Positions 25,133 through 37,811 of a stretch of DNA of 64,000 nt are shown piece by piece; within the stretch, counting starts at the first letter, position 1; each line of letters starts with the position of its first letter. This DNA comes from Triops longicaudatus (Eukaryota; Arthropoda; Branchiopoda; Notostraca; Triopsidae): NCBI GenBank assembly GCA_022885665.1, contig JAGQDJ010000056.1:124001-188000 (forward strand), written 5' to 3'. The notes beneath the pieces are model-generated. The model did not search any database and was not told the DNA's origin. It saw nothing but the letters and a program-made list of their open reading frames with translations. A program made the position numbers and the translations under genes.

Positions 25133-25956
25133 TGTTCACGCGTTGGTGTTCGTTGTTTGGGCCAAAGCTCCGCCCATAAGCGGGACTTGAGAAGTGAACT
25201 GCGTATCAACCTCGATCTTGGAAATTAAACTTGGAAATAGCGCGAAAAGTTTTAGGAAAGTTTCTCAAAAACGCACAATATTTTTGACAATTATTCGAAA
25301 GCTAGTTTTACGAAAAAAAAAACGCAAAGTATAACGGTATTGAAACATTTCCAACTTTTACTTTTACAAGGATAATTATAAAAAGTTAGTTTTTGAATTT
25401 TACCAATTTAATTTTAAGAAAAATGCGTTCCCTCCAGTCAAAAGCTTCACATTAAATATCCCTATAGTTTTCAAAATTAATTAGCTGTGTTAGAGATACC
25501 GTCTTCGCAGGCTCCCCTTTATTGGTCATAAGAGAGCCTGCTATACCGTGGCTCAATGGGAAGTTTTAAGCATAGGACATGTTCTGAAGACAGCGGGACA
25601 GCTATATCACGCCTTTGTAGACTTAATGAAATCGATCCCTTTACCCTCCTAGTCGACAAGCCGAACACATACAGGCATTATGCAACCAGCCTCACGGTGA
25701 AAACTACAGCATAGTTCTCAGAAAATTTCGGTTATACCTTGGGTGGTAGGTGTCGCTCGTGAGAGTAAACAAAACTATAAATAATGCAACACAACAGACT
25801 TGTTCTGAAACGACTCTCTGCATGAAGACATGATCCTTTTGTTTCTTCACATTCAGAGTGTCACTGTATATTCTTTTCATAAAGGTAAAGCTGTAATCCG
25901 CTAAAAAAATCATTTGCGTTTTTTCTTACAATTTTGTCTTGAAACTTTAGTTCTGA
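25133..25956. promoter_or_regulatory. Divergent intergenic region between the GT92-like and NAXE genes
   Basis: About 820 bp separating two head-to-head start codons. It presumably holds both promoters. No gene, tRNA or clear repeat is seen. Confidence 0.4.
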
Positions 25957-26763
25957 ATGCTTCTACCCAGGTTGCGCCGCATAGTTAGACACATTTCCCG
26001 CTATAAACCCCTCAGTCCTTCGCTCTACTACAGCACAACAATGGCCGAAAGTTCCGTGAAGTACTTAACCCAAGCCGAAGCCATCCAATTAGACGAGGAG
26101 CTCTTTAACACATGCCAATTTAGCGTGGATCAGCTCATGGAACTAGCGGGCCTAAGCTGCGCTATCGCCATTGCTAAACAGTACCACACGAAAATGAATC
26201 CTCGAGTACTTATCTGTGTCGGTCCGGGGAACAACGGCGGGGATGGCTTAGTTTGTGCTCGTCATTTGAAACTATTTGGCTTCCTACCCAAGATTTTCTA
26301 TCCCAAACGCACTCACAAGCCTTTGTATCAAAACCTGACCAAGCAGTGTGAAGTTATGCAAATCCCGTTTTTGGACCACTGTCCGCCTTTGGCTCAAGTT
26401 TCGTCCACGTACGACGTTGTTGTGGATGCGCTTTTCGGTTTTAGCTTTAAGCCACCTGTACGTAAGGAATTTGCGGAAATTTTGGGGGTTTTGCACCAAC
26501 TGGAAACGCAAAAGGTGCCTATTTGCTCCATTGATATCCCCAGTGGCTGGGATGTGGAAAATGGCCCACCACAGGAAGAAGGCGTCCCGGCTATTAAACC
26601 AGATATGTTGATTTCCTTAACGGCACCGAAACTGTGTGCAAGGTATTTTTATGGGAGGTTTCATTACCTGGGAGGCCGGTTTGTCCCGCCTGAAATGGAA
26701 CGCAAGCACGAGCTAAATCTACCGCGTTACCCTGGTCAAGACTTGTGTCTGCAGCTTAAGTAG
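25957..26763 (+). CDS. NAXE: NAD(P)H-hydrate epimerase (NAXE, YjeF-N domain)
   Basis: An intron-free 268-codon frame. The first 28 residues ([17 protein letters not shown]..., rich in Arg, no acidic residue) look like a mitochondrial presequence; a second ATG at 26041 ([14 protein letters not shown]) could give a cytosolic form. The YjeF-N fold is clear: [26 protein letters not shown], the glycine-rich [16 protein letters not shown] binding loop, [11 protein letters not shown] with the conserved Asp, and [14 protein letters not shown]. Length matches the animal enzyme (288 in human). It epimerises R-NAD(P)HX to the S form, the substrate of the ADP/ATP-dependent dehydratase, in metabolite repair. 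AATAAA at 26902-26907 is the likely polyadenylation signal. Confidence 0.95.
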   Translation: MLLPRLRRIVRHISRYKPLSPSLYYSTTMAESSVKYLTQAEAIQLDEELFNTCQFSVDQLMELAGLSCAIAIAKQYHTKMNPRVLICVGPGNNGGDGLVCARHLKLFGFLPKIFYPKRTHKPLYQNLTKQCEVMQIPFLDHCPPLAQVSSTYDVVVDALFGFSFKPPVRKEFAEILGVLHQLETQKVPICSIDIPSGWDVENGPPQEEGVPAIKPDMLISLTAPKLCARYFYGRFHYLGGRFVPPEMERKHELNLPRYPGQDLCLQLK

Positions 26764-27075
26764 GAAAAAAAAGTTGTATTGTTTTTGGTTATTTGTATCT
26801 AATTTGGGAACTAAATTTATGTCGTTTCATGAAAAATACGTCTTCTCGATACAGCAACAGAGCACAAGCTGTTATTACTACTGCTAGATTGCACGAAGAG
26901 AAATAAAAGCCGTTGATTTCTGCAAAACTTGCATTATAACTTCAGGAAATTTTTCGTAACTTTTTTATAAGACAAGAATGGCACGTGCAATGTCCAACAA
27001 TGTAAAGATGAAGACAATCCAAGAATGCAATGGCTAGGAAAGGGGGGGGGGGGAGGAAAAACTTTTGATTAAATT
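26764..27075. other. Convergent 3' region of NAXE and nucleoside hydrolase copy A
   Basis: It contains the NAXE 3' UTR with AATAAA at 26902 and a G9 run at 27043-27053. Nothing else is seen. Confidence 0.5.
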
Positions 27076-29241
27076 CTAAATCTGATGGAAATCAAAAGGG
27101 GCACCCAGGCCCCACAGTAAGACTTGCTTGAGACGTTTTACGTCTACTCGATCGACTAAAATGACATTAGGCTTTTGCTTCATTTTGCTCCCGTAATCAA
27201 CGACCATTTGACCACGGGTGAATTTGCCTTGCAGTTCTACCATGGCGTAATGTGTGGAGCTTTCCGTAATGAGAACAGGGTCTATTACCCCAGCTGCTGC
27301 AACTTGGTCACAGCAAACCCATGTTTTAAAACGGAGCTCGCGAGCTGCACTACGTTTGCTTTCGATTAGATTGATCAGTTCCGCTTCCGGTGTTCCGAGT
27401 TTTCCAAGTTCATTTTTACGCCAATCCTATACATATATATATATATTTTTGTTAAAGAATTGGATCACTTTGTATACACTATCACTTTGCATCCATACAA
27501 CATAGAAAGATTTTTTTTTTTTAAAAAAAAGACGCATATCGTACCCACGAAATTTCCACACGTCGTAAGCAAAGCTCCCATGCAGTGACGAATGTCTTAC
27601 AGGCCACATTTTTTAGTACGATATATGCTGCTTCAGGATCGCAATGGAAGTTGAATTCTGCCGAAACGGTAATATTGCCCACTCCTGCAATAATCTTAGA
27701 TTAACTATTAATTCACAGCCTTTCCAATTATCTCAAATTAAATAGACCTACAGTAGAATACGTTATAACGAACTCGGAATATGCAAGTTGTTCAGTGTAT
27801 GGGATATCGCTATCGGATTTTTTTTTTACATTTACCATAACTCGAGACCTTACGACCCGTCTATTACAACCAATATTTCATTACAAAGGCTTCGTTCGAA
27901 CAAGTTTTATAGTGATTTAGGAGCACACAAGCTTCCTATTTTTCGAGAAATAAATTAACAAAAAGATAAACCCTCCGTCCGAATTATACCTGCTTGGCAA
28001 CACCTGCTTAAGTTTCATTCGAAGAATTGCCTCGTTTTCGCACACTATTGGAAATCTTTAATAACTTGAAAGAGTACTTGATCCTTTTTTATACAACTTT
28101 TAAAAGGGTGACGTCGAAATATAATTTTAGGCGACTTGAGTGCCAATAGGCGTACCTTCCGTGTTACCACCCATGATATGGAGCTCCTTGATATTTTTGC
28201 TAAAATTCGGGTCCATTCGCATCGCCATTGCAACGTTAGTTAAAGGTCCAACGGCAATTAAAGTAATTTCTCCTACAAAACAAATTTTTTTTTCTCGTTT
28301 GCTTATATCTACGAAGAAATTTATTAAATACCCGGGTTTCCGTTGACTAGCGTGACGAGACCATTGACAGCATGCTCCTTTTGCAATAATTGTAAATCGG
28401 GTTCGATTTCGAAAGTAGTGTCACCAAATCCGTCCCAACCATGGGTCGGGTCAACGTGAACGTAGGGTTCGACTAAAGAAGTATGTGCACCCTTATAAAC
28501 AGGTATATCCTGTAAAGGGGTAAAAGATCGGATTACACAGTGATTTTTCGATCATCAGACAACTGTTAAAACAACTTAATATAACAACAACTGTTAAAAT
28601 AAGAAAGCTGCATTGGGAACTTTTGTTCATTACCGACTATCATCATCACACCTTAGTTTAGTTAATTTCGATACCAAGAATTTAAGCAAATTAAACATGA
28701 ATGTAGGAGACTAGTGTATAGGCTCTACGTCTGTTAAATTTAACAGTAAAACGAAAACATACACGGTAATCCCATATGTAACAGACTTGTACCTAGCTTA
28801 TCTCTTACAACCAGGTTTCACTGTGACTTCATCTTAATATTTTAGTTTGATATTTTTGTTTTGTTTATTCACTCTTCGCATTAATCGAATATTCTGAAAA
28901 TCATGTAAGCGAATTAATCCCTAGAAGAGAACATTCTATGTATTTTATGCCTTGTTCACATTCGACTTTTATCATGTATGACAGTTATAGCCTATAGGTG
29001 CAAAAGCACGTAGTGTGAGCTGGGATTTAGCAAAGATGTTTTTATTTACCTCGGACATTTTGACAAGATGAAGGATTCGATAAATGTTCCTGACCACATT
29101 GTCCACTCCAGTGTTGCCTTGTACTGCCGTAATGGCCACAAGTTCAATGATTTTTTCACGATGGGCCCTTAAAAGCATAAACAATGCCACAGCGTCATCT
29201 AAACCTACATCTGTGTCGAAAATAATCTTTTTGGGTGCCAT
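27076..29241 (-). CDS. Inosine-uridine preferring nucleoside hydrolase, copy A (5 exons)
   Basis: Exons read on the minus strand are 29241-29050, 28509-28332, 28272-28156, 27684-27545 and 27426-27076. The start is MAPKKIIFDTDVGLDDA (ATG 29241; an in-frame ATG at 29262 adds MSELTRP). The DTDVGLDD motif supplies the calcium and ribose-binding Asp residues of this family. HGWDGFGD, ITLIAVGPLTNVAMAMRM, HIMGGNTEG, GNITVSAEFNFHCDPEAA and CCDQVAAAGVIDP follow in canonical order. The usual catalytic His of the late motif (HD in protozoan enzymes) is Cys here (CDQ), while its Asp is kept. No signal peptide is seen, so a cytosolic purine/pyrimidine ribonucleoside salvage enzyme is likely. This is the first of five tandem copies, all on the minus strand. 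Confidence 0.9.
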
Positions 29242-29654
29242 TGGCCTGGTTAGCTCGCTCACAAAACCTCAACTGCCCGAAACTCTAGCCCGAGGTTCGC
29301 AGACTGGAATACTGAGTTTCAATTTCAAACCCTTTCACTACCTTATCTTTCCTTTCTCTGTTTATTCCTTCCCTTTTCACGATACCCACGAATTCGAGTA
29401 AGCGTGACAAAGTTTAAGCAATGGTTTCGCAAAGCGCGTTGTACTATTTTAGCAGTCATTTCAAATTTAAACGTAACAATTTGCACTATAATATGATTCA
29501 CCGGGTTTCGAATTAACTCGCACGAAACGAAGAAGTTACAAAACATTCAAAAATAGGATACAGTAACTTATGGGAATATTAGATCGAAATTTTGACTTGG
29601 TCGGGGGCGGAGAATTTGCTTTGTCATGCAACCTCTTGATTCACTAAAAAGCAT
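29242..29654. other. Spacer between nucleoside hydrolase copies A and B
   Basis: Presumed 5' UTR and promoter of copy A and 3' end of copy B. No other feature is recognised. Confidence 0.45.
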
Positions 29655-31667
29655 TCAACTCATACCCCATAAAATTGTTGCCTTCAGTAATTCTACATTA
29701 ACTTGCTCTACGATGATCACATTCGGTTTCAGCTTTAAGTGGTTGCCGTAGTCGACCACCATTTGACCGCGCGTGTATTTGCCATGCAGCTCGACTGTAG
29801 CACGGTAAGTGGACGTTTTGGTCATTGTTTGAGGCTCTAAAGCCGCTACTACCGTCAATTGGTCGCAAATCATCCACGTGGCGAAAAACGGTACCATTAG
29901 CTTCCGGGCTTCGATCTTATTGAGGAGCTTTACCTGCGGCGAATCCACGGCCCCCAACACCTTATTACGCCAGTCCTAAAAGCCAAACAATCAGCAATAT
30001 TACTTTCGTTGTCTTCAGGCTTTCTAGTCGCTAAATTACTTACCAATTCAACTGGAGCACGTTTTAAACAAAGCTCCCATGTTATCATATACGTAGGACA
30101 AACTACGTTGTCCAATACAATATGAGCAGCCTCAGGATCGGTGTAGAAATTAAATTCAGCCGATATGGTAATGTTTCCCAAACCTGGAATTTTAAGCTGA
30201 GATTTTAGATCAATGTTACGACGTATAATGTAGGTGAAAATATGTGTTTGGAAATGTAGACCAAGCAGCGTAAATTAGCGGAGACTTTTAGCAGAGGAGA
30301 GGTCAATTGTATTGACGCTTGTTACAAAAGTCGTAGCTTGTGAATAACAAATGCTCGAAGAGGGTAAAAAAAGCAGATTTACAACAAATATGGCGGTTTA
30401 ATCATCCGAAAAAGCTTGGATTAAAAGGATCGAAGATACATTTACTAAGTTAGTAAATCACTTCGATTACTTATTACCATATTACTTCCTGCATGATGCA
30501 CTACAGTATACTCCTTCTTATCCCTCAGGGAAAGGAATAAGAGAAACACCGGCTTAGAGAAAAACCGGTTTATTCGAGAACCTTAGGAAATAGCGGTACA
30601 TAAATAAGTGCTTAAAAACACATTCACACTGCGTTTACGGATTTATTAGGCTTTAATTAATTTCTGTACAAAACACAAACGTAACTTCATTATTTAAAAA
30701 ATAAACTCGTATTAAGCTCGAAATTCACGCCGATTTGTCATAATCGCAAGATTATTTTTTTTTATAATCGTGTTCTGTTAAACCCATAAACGGTTAAACC
30801 GTGTACGGCTTGCAACAATTTATGTGTAATGTCTTACCTTCAGTGTTGCCTCCCATAATGAAAACTTCAGCCAAATTGGTGGCAAACTTTTCGTCCATTT
30901 TCATTGCCGTGGCAATGTTTGTGAGCGGCCCGAGAGCAATTAAAGTAATTTCCTTCGGATTTGCTGCTATCAAACGTGTTAAGGCAGAAACAGCATGTTC
31001 GGATTTCAGTAGCGACAAATCAGGTTGGCGTTCAAAAATGGCGTCACCAAATCCGTCCCAACCATGAAATTGCTCCTTGTTGTCGTGCGGTATTACCAGC
31101 GACGTACTTGCACCTCGGTAAACGGGAATCTATTCAAAACCGTAATTAACAACAAATAAGTTCTGATTTAATAAAAACGAAATTCAGCTCGTAAAATTTG
31201 TCGAAAATTATTTTTAATAACTTGTAATTAAACAACTTTGCTCAAAAAAATTTTGAAATTTTGAAATTTTGCTCAAAAGTAACAAATTTTTAACAGCTTA
31301 CATTTCTACAACAATGAATCTCAAACTCCTCTCGAACGACTCGAGTGGAAGCTTTCGTGTCTGTTGTGTACGTAATACTAAAATACGTAATACTAGTCTA
31401 CTAATGTACGTAACGAAAACAGAATTAATATGGAAAATCAAGGTTACGAAGTAAAATTAAAACGTTTACCTTGTGTTGCATTTGCATAATTTCCAAGCAA
31501 ATGAAGATGTTACGGACGACATTGTCAATGAGCGTATTGCCATGGACGGCAGTGATGGCCACAATTTCCACTCGCTCTTCTTGGTGAGCCTTCAAAAGCA
31601 TGAACAGACCTACAGCGTCGTCCAGACCCACATCCGTGTCTAAAATCACTTTCTTTAGTGCCGCCAT
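29655..31667 (-). CDS. Inosine-uridine preferring nucleoside hydrolase, copy B (4 exons)
   Basis: Exons on the minus strand are 31667-31470, 31130-30838, 30183-30044 and 29975-29655. The start is MAALKKVILDTDVGLDDA. The second exon is continuous across NPKEITLIALGPLTNIATA, where copies A and E have an intron after NPG. Motifs HGWDGFGDAIFERQPD, FIMGGNTEG, GNITISAEFNFYTDPEAA and ICDQLTVVAALEP are present; the late-motif His is again Cys. It ends LWGMS, shorter than the C-termini of A and E. No signal peptide is seen. With copy D it forms the second structural class of the array. Confidence 0.9.
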
Positions 31668-32609
31668 GGTTGTTACAGTTAACGAGAGCCAACGACAAGC
31701 TTCCTCGGTGAATTGAAGTTCTGCTGTGATTGAGCGCTGGCTCGAACCTGTGGTAATAATGAAAACTCGGCCCTGACTTTGCAAATGAAGCAAGAGACCG
31801 TACGAGTTTTCAATAAACTCGGTAGTTTTATCTGAGGCATGGGCAGACGTAACTTGTTTTCGAGCCTGTCGCTATCACGTACAGCGTCAAGGGCGAATTC
31901 TAAAAATTTTATGAGCTGACGTGCTGTAAAACGAAGTCACACGTGTTCGTTATAACGTGGTTTCGGTTTGAACTTAAATAGTTCAAGGAACTAGTTTTTT
32001 CGGTAATCCATTACGCACTTGTCAGATTTTTTTATTTACTTTCTTTAAGGTGAAGTATTTTTTTTTTATTCTGAAGCCAAAATAATTATTAATTTTGTTT
32101 GTTGTTAAGTAAGTCGTGTTACTTCGTTTTATTTCGCTAAAGGTGACCCCGTACGGTAAAAAGCTGTAATTTTTGCAAATGCAAATTTCGGGTAACGTTG
32201 AATAATTACTCTTGGCAGGTTTACAAATCAAGGCCATTTAACGGAATGACGGGCAACATTGGAAAAAAGCGGTCCTTGTTTTGCGGTTTAAGCTTTATGT
32301 GAAGGAATTTCTTCGGTATAGAATTTGCTTCTTGTTTTGTTTCCCTGCAATTCCTACGAGCTGAGTTCAACGTGCACTTGGGAGCAATAGCCTATAACCT
32401 GCGAGACTAATAGCAAAGCATCTGTACTTGAATCATCGAAGTAAAACATCATACCGTAGTTTATGACAGACTGTTGGCTATAGTTGAAGGATAGCAAAGT
32501 CCTGATATATATAAATGTGTAGATAAAGCGTCTAATATAATTAATTTCGAGTATAAATTAATTGATAAAAACTGAAACATGAGACAACTTGACCCGAACT
32601 GTATTATGT
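31668..32609. other. Spacer between copy B and the decayed copy C
   Basis: AT-rich sequence with presumed copy B promoter. A motif resembling a pogo/Tigger-type end (ttcgttataacg) lies near 31947. No gene is seen. Confidence 0.4.
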
Positions 32610-34450
32610 CAATACGTATTTAGGTACATTTTTCGGTAGCAAAGTTCTTTGAAACGTTCAACTTCAATGCGGTCCACTAAGGTGACATTCGGCTACAGTT
32701 TGAGTAAACTCTGGTAGTCGATCACAATTTGCCCTCTAACGAGTTTCCCGCCCAGCTCCATCACAGCGTTATGACTCAAAGTTTGAGTCTCGAACTTTCG
32801 ATGATTATGGACGGATCCAGAGCAACAGCGGTAGCAGTCGGGTCTCAAAAAATTCAATTCGGGTAGAAATGCATTTCGGATGCAAAGTGCTTCTGTTCGA
32901 TGCAATTTAGGAGTTCAACTTCTGATGTTCACAGTTTTTCGAAATCGTTCAACCAACAATCCTAAATGTAGGCTCTTAGATACAGCTGCTTTGGAATAAT
33001 CGGAATAAAAATAGTTAAGCTTATGATGTGAGATTATCAATCTTCGTATCAAGATGCTTTCGTATTCTTTAATTTAAAAGTTTAAGGATCTTGAAAAATG
33101 TGAACGTGTGACATATGGAAACTTATGCGAAATTTCTAATATGAAAACTTTGAAACTAATCAGAGTTCAGTCAGTAGTTAACCATGAAAAGTCTTTGTAG
33201 CGAAACCCCCATGCTATCAGATTCAGTACTGTTTAAAAAAAAAAAGAAAAAAAAAACTATGGGAAAAGAGGTACAATGCGAACGGCTGGGACCTTACACT
33301 AGACAAAGTTGTCCTAGCTCACTGCCTCACAGATAAGCTTCTTAGCCAATTACCAGAGGGGAGGAGCTCACTATTGCGAATTCTAACAGTGAAAAGAAAG
33401 GCTAAATGCCGTTTGAACTCCTTGTCCCCATAGTTTTTTTATTAACAATACTGTACGTGGTACAGCATAAAGTACGCAAAACGGTACTAGCCGCTTCTGC
33501 GTCGAAATGAAAGTTGAACTGAGCCAAAGGCGTCATGTTGCCTACTCCTAAGTTACCAAAAAAATGTAGTAACGTGAAACAAAATTTCATACTCACACTG
33601 GTTTTGTTGCGGAGTTATCCTTTGTTACCTTCAAGGTTACCGCCTATGATGCGCTGTACTGAGAAAAAAAATAAAGTTTACATAACAAGCCGCTGAGGTC
33701 TAATCATGCCTGTCGAGGCCATTAGGCGTGGTAGGAGCTTCCAACAAATCGCTTTCGAAGTGACAGGCAATTCTCCTTCATTTCATGTACAGTATTTATT
33801 TAAACTATATTATTTTAAATTTTACGGCCTTTTACCTTGTATCCGACTGGTTCAAACCCAACAACACGTAATCCAGGATAATAAGCCTCTAAAGGTTCCA
33901 TTAGACTTCTATGGTTTGCTATGTAAACTATTTTTTTTTTTGCTCAGTACAGTACATTTCCTATATATTTTGGGCAAAATTGGGGTCCATTCGCATTGTG
34001 AGAGCAATAGTTAGTTAAAGGCCCAACTGTGATTATAGTTTCATTTTTTTTACCTTGCATTTAAATAAATAGTAATTATTTTTGTAAATTTTTATTATGG
34101 TGAGTTATGCAATGAAAGGTGTGTTTAAGTGTATATCAGGATTTACGTTGAAGATTAGCATTAGCGCATTAACTGCGTGTTCATTTTCAAGTAAGGACAA
34201 GTCAAGTTCTTTTACGTGGGCAAGATTCCAAAGCCGTCAAAATCATGCCAGGGATCCACACTAAGCGGATCAATGTTCACTTACGCTTCTACTAAATGAC
34301 ACATGTACTCCTTTGTACACTGGAATCTCCTGCTTGACAAGTTATGAATTAGTGGCAATTATAGTGAATTCGTAATAAGTTCCGCAGTGAGAACTTACTT
34401 CGGACATATTGACGAGATCAAGTAATCGGAATATATTAGTAACCGGAATG
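32610..34450 (-). pseudogene. Decayed nucleoside hydrolase, copy C
   Basis: Remnants of all but the first exon lie in order on the minus strand. Near 34400-34425 is the CGGACATATTGACGAGATCAAG remnant of the end of exon 1. An exon 2 relic at 34130-34340 is broken by shifts. An exon 3 relic lies at 33950-34045. Exon 4, at about 33402-33550, still reads GNMTPLAQFNFHFDAEAAS. The final exon at 32610-32800 still reads GQIVIDYQSLLKL, then an in-frame TAG before PNVTLVDRI. The DTDVGLDD exon is not found. An intron at the NPG position shows it belonged to the 5-exon class. Multiple stops and shifts make it non-functional. Confidence 0.85.
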
Positions 34451-34475
34451 TATTAGTAATTGGAATGTATATCGA
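34427..34475. repeat. Short tandem repeat in relic of copy C
   Basis: Two to three copies of a unit like CGGAATGTATTAGTAA lie where the first intron of the relic would begin. Confidence 0.6.
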
Positions 34476-35938
34476 AATATATTTGCTTGTACTCACCCAT
34501 AATTAACGAAACACAAGTTTAAGTGTAATGGTGTTCAGATAGGCTAGGATATTATAAACACACTTCTCATTAATATTTTTACGCCTACGTTTTATAACCT
34601 TTAAGGAGCTCATTTGTTTTTCTTCTAGAGGAAAAGGCGTTCTGTACCAAATTTCCTTTGCCCGTCTGAGTTTTCTACACAGAACTCGAGAGATCCTTTA
34701 TATGAACGGCTGTCGAGCCAGGCGTTAATAAGGAGGTAGCTTTTGCAGCTCACGAGGAACGTCTAAGTAATGGAATAGCCAAGTTCTGGCTATGTTCTAC
34801 GGAAAACATAATGTCAATCCCTTTATCCTTGCTACACTAGCACTACACCCTTTTAACATATGCAACGTTCATCATGACTGCATATTCCTAAACAAACAGC
34901 TTTTAGAATCTATGGGATCCGATAATCTGCTCCTAGAATTTTAAAAACTGGTTTCAGAACATATCATCCGTATCGTTCTTTTGAAAAAATAGGCTTGTTA
35001 ACTAAAACTCAGAAATTGGATTAACTCATCTTCAGAATTCTTCCAACGATCGTAGAGGAGGGTAGGAACAACTGTAGCGTTACGTGAAAGTTAAGAAAAT
35101 CATAATTTTCGAACGAAAGATTGCTTGTGCCTGTAAAGATTCACAGTCATTTCACATACCGTTAAGCAACATTAAACAAAGTTGCATGTGGAACAGTCGA
35201 GAATTAATTGAACATGTTAAAATCATATACGGCAGTTGATCTTCAGGACATGTTTAATATACTTTTTTATGATAGGCTGCATGCAAGTCAACTCAGATTT
35301 TAGATTACTTTTAATTCATTTTAATTATTAGTCTAATTACAATTTTTATTTTTTTAACTGTCAGATATTAAAGTTCAGAAAATTTGTTGACCTTTGTTTT
35401 AGTATTATCGTTTATTTACTTTTTGCATATGAAGATTGCGTGTCAGGTATATTCACGCGTTAAAAATAAATAGTTTTACATTATTCAGTGGCAGTGAGCT
35501 ATTTATTGCAATGCGACGACAAAATTTGCATACATATCCACTGGTTGTAGGTTGCGTTCAATGACCTAGAGTGCTGCTTTTTGTATTTTTCTACATTTGT
35601 TCTATTCGAAGCATGTTTTCATAAAGCTCATTTCGTAAAGCAAAGCATTAAGAGTAGACAATAGCATTCAAAGATGCACGAGCAGGCCCGTAGCCAGGAT
35701 TTTGGTTCGGGGGGTGGGGTGGGGGGTCAATATGCAATTTTATTGGACACTTCGGTTTCACCTATGTTCCCCATTATCAAATCAAAATTTCGGGGGAGGG
35801 GGAGGGGGTGTTAACTCCCTAACCCCCCTGGCTACGGGCCTGTACACGAGTAAGAGGACAAATTCTTTTACGTAACGGGAGAATTACCAGAGATTGGGTT
35901 TAATTATCGCAGCTGTAAGTTGAGCACTATCAGGTAGT
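34451..35938. other. Spacer between relic C and copy D
   Basis: About 1.5 kb, AT-rich, holding one hAT-type MITE (35683-35842, listed separately). The rest shows no gene. Confidence 0.5.
35683..35842. mobile_element. hAT-type MITE, 160 bp, with 16-bp terminal inverted repeats
   Basis: The ends are exact inverted repeats: CAGGCCCGTAGCCAGG at 35683 and CCTGGCTACGGGCCTG ending at 35842. Flanking 8-bp target duplications are TGCACGAG (35675-35682) and TACACGAG (35843-35850), one mismatch. The 8-bp duplication and CAG...CTG ends fit the hAT superfamily. It has no coding capacity; the interior has G-rich stretches on both sides. Confidence 0.85.
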
Positions 35939-37176
35939 TTATGACATACCGTGAAGCATTTTGTCTTTAAGCAGCTTGACATTGACTTCATCAACAAGAA
36001 TAACATTCGGTTTGAGTTTCGTTTTATTCGCATAATCAACTACCATTTGCCCTCGGGTGTGCTTTCCATTCAATTCAATGGATGCGTAGTACGCAGAAGT
36101 TTTGGTAATAAGCTTCGGATCCAATGCTGCCGCTACCGCCACCTGGTCACACACTATCCACGTGGGCGAGACTGGTACCATGAGCCGCCTGGCTTCTATT
36201 TTGTTGAGCAATTCCACTTGCGGTGACTCAACAGCTCCTAATACGCTCTTACGCCAATCCTTTTAGTAGAAGCCATTAATTTTAACTGTCTCTATGCAAT
36301 ATTTTGCGGTTTACCCATTCCACTGGAATGCGGTTTAGACACAGCTCCCATGTTACCACATAAGTTGGCCGTGCTACGTTTTCTAGTACGACGTGAGCAG
36401 CTTCCGGATCAACAAAGAAGTTGAACTCAGCTGACATTGTAATATTCCCAATTCCTTCACAGACAAACACACACACACACACACAAAAATTAATAATAAA
36501 AAACACCACAACTCAAACGAAAGTCAAATAAAATTTAGTAATTTTAAATTGAAAGTCGTCGTACATTGATGTGAACAGTTCGACGTATATTATCGGGAAT
36601 TCTTTACTATTGCAAAATTAAATTACCTTGTGTATTGCCCCCCATGATAAAAACAGAAGCCAAGTTCTTCGCAAAGTCTTCATCCATTCGGATAGCCATG
36701 GCAACGTTGGTTAAAGCACCTACGGCAATGAGCGTGATTTCTTTGGGATTTTCACGGACCAATCGAATGAGGGCGTTGACAGCGTGCTCATCTTCTAACG
36801 CAGAGATATCGGGTTCTTCCTCGAAAACGATGTCACCGAAGCCATCCCAGCCATGAAATTGTTCAGAATGATCGTAAGGCACTATTAGCGATTTCGATGA
36901 GCCTCTGAACACAGGAATCTGTTGAAATTTCAATGTAAAAATTCACAATTCAGCAAGAAACTCTGATGATTAAAAATGTACCTCGTTTTGCAAATTCATG
37001 GCTTCCAAGCAGACAAAAATGTTACGAACGACATTGTCAACTCTGGCGTTACCTTGCACGGCAGTAATGGCCAAAATTTCTACTTGATTATCTTGATGCG
37101 CTTTTAGAAGCATAAAAAGTCCCACTGCATCGTCGAGTCCTACGTCAGTATCAATAATCACTTTCTTTAGGGGCAT
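35939..37176 (-). CDS. Inosine-uridine preferring nucleoside hydrolase, copy D (4 exons)
   Basis: Exons on the minus strand are 37176-36982, 36918-36627, 36454-36315 and 36259-35939. The start is MPLKKVIIDTDVGLDDA, the most compact copy. Motifs HGWDGFGDIVFEEEPD, ITLIAVGALTNVAMAIRM, FIMGGNTQG, GNITMSAEFNFFVDPEAA and VCDQVAVAAALDP are intact; the late His is Cys. It shares the 4-exon layout and the C-terminal HGMS/WGMS ending with copy B, so the two are the closest pair by structure. The acceptor of exon 3 is preceded by a TG-dinucleotide tract (36466-36485 on the plus strand as CA). Confidence 0.9.
36466..36485. repeat. CA/TG microsatellite beside a splice acceptor
   Basis: About nine CA units lie on the plus strand. 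In the sense of copy D it is a TG tract 12-30 nt upstream of the exon 3 acceptor. Confidence 0.85.
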
Positions 37177-37811
37177 TTTCTAGGGAAAAAGAGAGTTTTA
37201 TAAGTTTGTTCAGTGTTCCACGTAGGAAGGACGGCAACTGACTCTCGAAATAGGAAATACAGAATTGAAGTTAGGTTGCCTGGAAATGCGAGCGGAAGAG
37301 AAAACATGAGAGCGAACGAAATGAAAAACTTGGAATGCAAGAAAGTGAAACACAGACAAACCGCGTGTATGGTCAGATAGCGTGTATAATCGTAGTAACG
37401 AGAAGAAAATAGAAGCTTCTTTAATTTTTTCACTCCTTTTCCTTTCGTGGTCAAAGGAATTTAATAAACAACTAGCCAGTCAATGAATTGACCGTATATA
37501 ATTGACTAAAATGAAGATAAGAATATACATTTTCAGAACTTATTATAACTAAAATCTAAAATATGAAGTAGGTACATGCATGAAATATAAATCCATTAAA
37601 CATAAAAAAGTGTATAAGTAATATAAATAAAAGTAATTAAAAATGAGTCGAATAACAAAATTAACCGAATAATTTAGCGACGTTAATACAAAAAACCTTC
37701 GTAGTTTTAAGCTAGAAACTGAAGTAGTAAAGAAAAAGTAAAACATTCTGTCTCTTTGAAAGAGATATATTTATTGCACGTTAAGAACTACAACAAATAA
37801 CACACACTGTT
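37177..37811. other. Spacer between copies D and E
   Basis: Promoter side of copy D and 3' side of copy E. AT-rich; no gene or repeat recognised. Confidence 0.45.

Noticed and set aside
28140..29401. Plus-strand open frames over nucleoside hydrolase exons
   Set aside because: They are antisense shadows of conserved coding exons. The same holds at 30801-31067, 36635-36856 and 39165-39395.
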